Of a stretch of DNA of 13,432 bases, positions 11,955-13,432 are shown one piece after another. The stretch covers positions 1 through 13,432 of the forward strand of contig JAZRXB010000226.1 in NCBI GenBank assembly GCA_045600005.1, written 5' to 3'. The stretch comes from Flemingiibacterium sp045600005 (GTDB lineage: Bacteria > Bacillota > Clostridia > Oscillospirales > CAG-272). The first letter of the stretch is position 1. Each line of letters opens with the position of its first letter. The notes beneath the pieces are model-generated. The model made no database searches, had not been told where the DNA came from, and saw only the letters and a list, made by a program, of their open reading frames with translations. A program made the position numbers and the translations under genes.

Positions 11955-13205
11955 TCATGGATTTTCAGAGTCCGCCTTGACCTCGCCGTCGCGCCGGTCG
12001 TCCCGGTCCCGCACGATAAAGCGGCATTCCGGGTAATCCTTCTCGCGCATGAAGCGGTTCGGGTCGTCGTAGCGGTGTCCGAACCGTTTGTCACCGCAGA
12101 GCCGCCAGACGCAGGTCTCGCCGAACTCGTAATCGTCGAGCATCACCGCGTCGCTGTAATGGACCGCGCCGACCGATACGCCGAGCTGACGGTCGATCTC
12201 CCATAACATCGGGCTTTTCGCCATCAGACGGTCGTGATACTTCGGATGCTCCGGGTCGGGCGACTCGGTCGTCATCGCAAAATAGCGTCCGTTCGGCGCC
12301 TGGCGGAGCGTTCCGGGCAGGATCTCGCCGCTGAGCATCGGGAACACCGGCGCGTAGTCGCTCTCCTTCACTTCGCCGCGCACCTTCGCCCGGCAGGTGA
12401 ATTCCGGCTCGCGCAGTACCTTTTCGTTGTGATCGTAGGTCGAGACCGTGATCACGTCTCCGTCCACGTCAAGGATGCGGCTCTGCCGCTGACCGTCGCG
12501 CGAGCCGAAGGTCGTGCCGACCAGAAAATGCTCCGCGCCGTCGAACGTGACGTGACTTCCCTCATGGTCGTGACCCATGTGATAATGCCCGTTGAACCAC
12601 ATCATGATCGAGCGCTCGTCCCGGAGAAGCGTTCTCCAGCGTCCGATATCGTGATCCTGATCGAGAAAACCGTTCGCCGCGCGGATATGCACCATCGGCA
12701 CGGTCAGAAGCCCGCACCCGGCAGGCGGCGCGTGCGTGACCAGCACGGCGGGCTTGTCCGGCTCGGCTTCGAGCGCCTGTTTCAGAGCGGCGAAGTGCCC
12801 GTCGCTGACGCGGTTCTCGTAGTGGCAGATGAATTCCTCCTTTGTCTGGATATCGGTGTGCAGACAGATCAGATTGAAGCTGCCGCAGTCGATCACACGG
12901 TTCTCCGGCGGAAAGCCGAACGCCCGCGTGTACGCCGCACGGACCGTTCCGGCCTTGTAGCGCTCCTCGCCCGCTTCCCACTGAACGTCATGGTTTCCGA
13001 GCAGAGGGATCAGCTCCTTACAGCGGATCTTCCGCAGATCCTCCGCCGCGACCGAAAGGACCTCGTAGTCTCCGAACGCGCTGCCGTAGCCGTAGTCTCC
13101 GACCACGACGACGAGATCGGGCGACAGAGCGTCGATCTCCTCCGGCAGCGTGCCCAGCCGCTGTCCCTTGCCGAACTGTAAATCTCCGATGATTGCGATT
13201 CTCAT
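11955..13205 (-). CDS. Calcineurin-like metallophosphoesterase with an unrecognised C-terminal region
   Basis: A 416-residue protein. The first 240 residues form a calcineurin-like two-metal phosphoesterase: GDLQ (7-10, Asp8), VVGDYGYG (35-41, Asp37), GNHD (70-73), THAP (His158) and GHYHMGHDH (206-214). Motif I is usually GDxH; here Gln10 replaces the histidine ligand. The C-terminal 170 or so residues (about 245-416) hold aromatic blocks such as LWEIDRQLGVSVGAVHYSD that I do not recognise. No signal peptide or membrane segment is visible, so it is probably cytoplasmic. The substrate is unknown (a phosphodiester or nucleotide is plausible). ATG 13205 has GAGGCG about 7 bases upstream, and a strong promoter lies at 13238-13266. 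It is monocistronic and converges with the AraC-family gene. Confidence 0.88.
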   Translation of the reverse strand: MRIAIIGDLQFGKGQRLGTLPEEIDALSPDLVVVVGDYGYGSAFGDYEVLSVAAEDLRKIRCKELIPLLGNHDVQWEAGEERYKAGTVRAAYTRAFGFPPENRVIDCGSFNLICLHTDIQTKEEFICHYENRVSDGHFAALKQALEAEPDKPAVLVTHAPPAGCGLLTVPMVHIRAANGFLDQDHDIGRWRTLLRDERSIMMWFNGHYHMGHDHEGSHVTFDGAEHFLVGTTFGSRDGQRQSRILDVDGDVITVSTYDHNEKVLREPEFTCRAKVRGEVKESDYAPVFPMLSGEILPGTLRQAPNGRYFAMTTESPDPEHPKYHDRLMAKSPMLWEIDRQLGVSVGAVHYSDAVMLDDYEFGETCVWRLCGDKRFGHRYDDPNRFMREKDYPECRFIVRDRDDRRDGEVKADSENP

Positions 13206-13237
13206 ACAGACGCCTCGTTTCAGGTTGTTTTTCTTAT

Positions 13238-13266
13238 ATGATACCGCAGATCAGCCGAAAAGTCAA
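13238..13266 (-). promoter_or_regulatory. Sigma-A promoter of the metallophosphoesterase gene
   Basis: Minus strand: TTGACT (13266-13261), 17-base spacer, TATCAT (13243-13238). The leader to ATG 13205 is about 25 bases. Confidence 0.85.
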
Positions 13267-13268
13267 TA

Positions 13269-13294
13269 GGCGGACGCGCGATCGCGCGTCCGCC
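13269..13294. terminator. Perfect 26-bp palindrome, probable terminator
   Basis: GGCGGACGCGCGA is followed at once by its exact reverse complement. On the plus strand TTGCGTTTTCC follows; on the minus strand TATTGACTTTT follows. It probably ends transcription coming from the right, just upstream of the phosphoesterase promoter, and may work both ways. Confidence 0.65.
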
Positions 13295-13334
13295 TTGCGT
13301 TTTCCTGTTCGTCTGTGCTTGTGCGCCTGCCGGA

Positions 13335-13432
13335 CTTTCGCGTCCGACCGCGTTTTCGCGTCCGACCGCGATTTCATGTCCGACCGCGTTTTCGCGTCCG
13401 ACCGCGTTTTCGCGTCCGACCGCGATTTCATG
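13335..13432. repeat. 18-bp tandem repeat running off the window
   Basis: Five full units and one partial unit of TTTTCGCGTCCGACCGCG start at 13335, 13353, 13371, 13389, 13407 and 13425. Units 3 and 6 have the variant start ATTTCATG, so the order is a,a,b,a,a,b: a 54-bp higher-order period. The unit length is a multiple of three, so frames stay open on both strands: the minus strand reads a 6-residue (A/M)K(T/S)RSD repeat and the plus strand FASDRV/FMSDRV-like repeats. The minus-strand frame runs on to 13234 through the palindrome and the phosphoesterase promoter, so it is probably not a gene; its start is at the window edge. Confidence 0.9.

Noticed and set aside
12234..13181. A 315-codon plus-strand open frame opposite the metallophosphoesterase
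   Set aside because: Antisense shadow; all conserved motifs are on the minus strand.
13234..13431. A minus-strand frame encoding (A/M)K(T/S)RSD repeats
   Set aside because: It runs through a perfect palindrome and the phosphoesterase promoter and its start is at the window edge; more likely a by-product of an 18-bp noncoding repeat.
13335..13432. CRISPR array
   Set aside because: The 18-bp units are directly adjacent with no unique spacers and no cas gene nearby.

Overview
The window looks like chromosome from a GC-rich, Gram-positive anaerobe of the Clostridia (Bacillota), probably an uncultured gut or rumen relative of the Oscillospirales or Christensenellales. The evidence is a spoIIR-type sporulation gene with its own sigma-F-like promoter, strong AGGAGG-type ribosome sites, TTGACA/TATAAT promoters with 17-base spacing, a clostridial-style MurD, and sugar and polysaccharide genes with an AraC-family regulator. 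The lineage is an inference from gene content; no rRNA or other marker is present.

Layout: (1) 1-2746, plus strand: one end of a small repeat element, then a heparinase II/III-like polysaccharide lyase (151-1995) and a PAP2 membrane phosphatase (2021-2707), closed by a perfect 12-bp terminator stem. (2) 2748-7754, minus strand: spoIIR (2906-3559) transcribed alone from a candidate sigma-F promoter, and upstream of it a likely murD - PLP lyase (aluminium-resistance/methionine gamma-lyase-like family) - CDF cation exporter operon, driven by a promoter at 7726-7754. (3) 7827-8638, plus strand: a sirtuin (NAD-dependent deacylase) with a textbook promoter. (4) 8761-10866, minus strand: a SAM methyltransferase and a Gfo/Idh/MocA sugar oxidoreductase separated by a complete 180-bp element with terminal inverted repeats. 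(5) 11005-11953, plus strand: an AraC-family regulator divergent from the oxidoreductase and its probable controller. (6) 11955-13266, minus strand: a calcineurin-like metallophosphoesterase with its own promoter. (7) 13269-13432: a perfect 26-bp palindrome and an 18-bp tandem repeat that runs off the window.

Functionally the window mixes housekeeping (murD, metal export, deacylation), sporulation control and two carbohydrate-use units (lyase + PAP2; oxidoreductase + AraC regulator). No phage, CRISPR, toxin-antitoxin or defence system is visible. The most unusual items are the non-autonomous repeat element, present once whole and once cut by the window edge, with internal structure that seems to favour the minus-strand RNA; the two-level 18-bp tandem repeat at the right end; the matching 10-bp sequence at the two divergent AraC/oxidoreductase promoters; and the sigma-F-like promoter at spoIIR.
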